DNA of 21,091 nucleotides, taken from a virus. Positions 20,411 through 21,091 of this stretch are shown here, piece after piece. The position numbers and the translations under genes were made by a program. Each line of letters begins with the position of its first letter. Position 1 is the stretch's first letter. Location: positions 1 through 21,091 of IMG/VR virus record IMGVR_UViG_3300020183_000552. The stretch is one strand, 5' to 3'. A model generated the notes under the pieces. That model was not told the origin of the DNA. It did not search any database and saw nothing but the letters and a program-made list of their open reading frames with translations.

Positions 20411-20412
20411 TC
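20403..20412 (+). promoter_or_regulatory. Possible late box CTAAATAATC
   Basis: CTAAATA overlaps the stop codon of the 65-aa gene, 20 bases before the next ATG. It has the same relation to the neighbouring genes as the boxes at 10420 and 18980. Only the hexamer-scale match supports it. Confidence 0.3.
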
Positions 20413-20432
20413 AAGAGTTCGGTTTTCCGTAC

Positions 20433-20708
20433 ATGACTTTAATGGATGCTTGTTTTTCTTTAAAGTTAGAATGTGCTCTTAGAGAACTAGGGTTTGTTGA
20501 AATAGGTTGGAGAGTAGTTGCCCATGCTGGATTGTACTTTGTACGGCCAGTTGGGTATTTTTTGCAGTCAACTGAAGATGATGATCTGCTTGGATTCCAA
20601 TTACAGATAAGTGAACACTGGAAAGTAGAGCAAAATGGTTTGCACTTAGGGTGGCCAATAGCACAATCAGCAAAACAAGCATTGGACCTGGCATTAAATC
20701 TTTCCTAA
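20433..20708 (+). CDS. Hypothetical protein, 91 aa
   Basis: Compact globular protein starting MTLMDACFSLKLECALRELGFVEIGWRVVAHAGLYFVRPVGYFL, continuing DDDLLGFQLQISEHWKVEQNGLHLGWPIAQSAKQALDLAL. The alternating pattern suggests an alpha/beta fold with a helix at the end. No transmembrane helix. The start could also be the ATG three codons later (20442); neither has an SD. It lies between two early-type units. Not recognised. Confidence 0.6.
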   Translation: MTLMDACFSLKLECALRELGFVEIGWRVVAHAGLYFVRPVGYFLQSTEDDDLLGFQLQISEHWKVEQNGLHLGWPIAQSAKQALDLALNLS

Positions 20709-20734
20709 AATTGTAACAAAAATTACAAAACTGC

Positions 20735-20764
20735 TTGACTAGATAGTATGAATAGAGGTATAAT
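20735..20764 (+). promoter_or_regulatory. Strong host-type sigma70 promoter (TTGACT-18-TATAAT)
   Basis: TTGACT (20735-20740) and TATAAT (20759-20764) are 18 bases apart in the 76-base gap between two small genes. Predicted start near 20771, leaving a leader of about 14 bases (ACCGTTCATCCT) without an SD. Confidence 0.8.
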
Positions 20765-20784
20765 AATCCTCTACCGTTCATCCT

Positions 20785-20991
20785 ATGACTAAAGCACTTT
20801 TGCTTTTAGCATGGGTTCCACTTCTTTCTGCTGCTTCACCACAACCTAATGAGACTGTATTTCCAGTCACAATAAGTTGCAATGCAGCGTGGGAACTAAT
20901 GGACATCGTTAAAAACGACGATGTTGTTCACCAAAAGATAGAAGACCGATTGTTATTAGAACTCCGAAAGGATGTTGTGATAAGATGCTAA
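20785..20991 (+). CDS. Small exported protein with signal peptide, 68 aa
   Basis: The first 18 residues (MTKALLLLAWVPLLSAAS) form a typical signal peptide: Lys3, a hydrophobic core and a probable cleavage site near SAAS. The mature part, of about 50 residues, has two cysteines (ISCNAAWEL near the start and VIRC at the very end), which could form a disulfide in the periplasm. It is helical in the middle (AAWELMDIVKNDDVVHQKIEDRLLLELRKDV). It sits directly behind a strong early promoter, so an early envelope or periplasmic effect on the host is possible. Family not known. Confidence 0.7.
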   Translation: MTKALLLLAWVPLLSAASPQPNETVFPVTISCNAAWELMDIVKNDDVVHQKIEDRLLLELRKDVVIRC

Positions 20992-21037
20992 ACTGAATAG
21001 GACGGAAGTAAGCCGACTCGGAACGGATCGTTCATCT

Positions 21038-21091
21038 ATGGAAATCATTCTCTGGACTTGCGTTGAAGCTCAAAAGCTTATTAACAATGTT
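21038..21091 (+). CDS. Start of a further small gene (truncated by window end)
   Basis: The frame opens with MEIILWTCVEAQKLINNV and runs to the last base. The 46-base gap before it contains CGGAAGTAAGCCGACTCGG and then CGTTCATCTATG; the latter closely matches the leader of the gene before (CGTTCATCCTATG at 20775). This shared leader and the codon pattern make a real gene likely. Nothing can be said of its function from 18 residues. Confidence 0.5.
   Translation, partial: MEIILWTCVEAQKLINNV

Noticed and set aside
20975-21003. Sigma70-type promoter TTGTGA-17-TAGGAC before the last gene
   Set aside because: The -10 is too poor (TAGGAC) to call next to the near-perfect promoters at 20161 and 20735.

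Overview
The window looks like part of a T4-like cyanomyovirus, a contractile-tailed phage of marine Synechococcus or Prochlorococcus. It has AT-rich DNA with every credible gene on the plus strand. It carries large fibre-like proteins rich in the GIST/FVGDGSGLTG-type repeats common in marine cyanophages, an intramolecular-chaperone (S74-like) fibre end, a cyanophage-type SpeD, glutaredoxins, 2OG-Fe(II) oxygenases and T4-type late promoters of the form (N)ATAAATA/CTAAATA. The assignment rests on reading the sequence; no search was run.

Layout. (1) 1-14589 is a late structural and adhesion region. It begins with the 3' end of a very repetitive virion protein with 40-42-residue repeats. A 2610-aa fibre follows, with an Mtd-like N-terminus, a cupredoxin (blue-copper-like) domain, a beta-helix-like centre and a self-cleaving chaperone C-terminus. 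Next come a 130-aa protein, four small proteins of which at least three are clear tandem paralogues, a 125-aa protein, a tail-fibre assembly chaperone (Phage_tail_APC-like), and a glycine-rich adhesin ending in a fibrinogen-like segment. (2) 14590-16440 holds three consecutive but divergent 2OG-Fe(II) oxygenases behind a sigma70-like promoter. (3) 16479-20177 is a tightly packed set of small genes, many joined by ATGA or TAATG overlaps: glutaredoxin, conserved unknowns, a DUF6433-like protein, SpeD, a previously uncalled 23-aa CCGxGCxxCPF microprotein, and a second glutaredoxin-like protein with CQEC. (4) 20161-21091 shows strong host-type sigma70 promoters in front of small, SD-less genes, so this is probably an early-expressed block.

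How it fits together. Late promoters (modified RNA polymerase with gp55/gp33/gp45-like factors, by analogy with T4) would drive the structural block and several internal units. Host sigma70 promoters mark the oxygenase group and the right end. The structural genes appear to encode adsorption machinery. The APC-like chaperone and Gly-rich adhesin resemble the accessory-adhesin arrangement seen at the tips of some T-even fibres. The oxygenases directly downstream could modify virion proteins or host targets; this is inference. SpeD and the glutaredoxins are metabolic or redox genes typical of cyanophages.

The points most worth following up are the cupredoxin domain embedded in a fibre, the tandem small-protein array, the Gly-rich/fibrinogen-like adhesin with its chaperone, the oxygenase trio, and the Cys-rich microprotein with its own late promoter.
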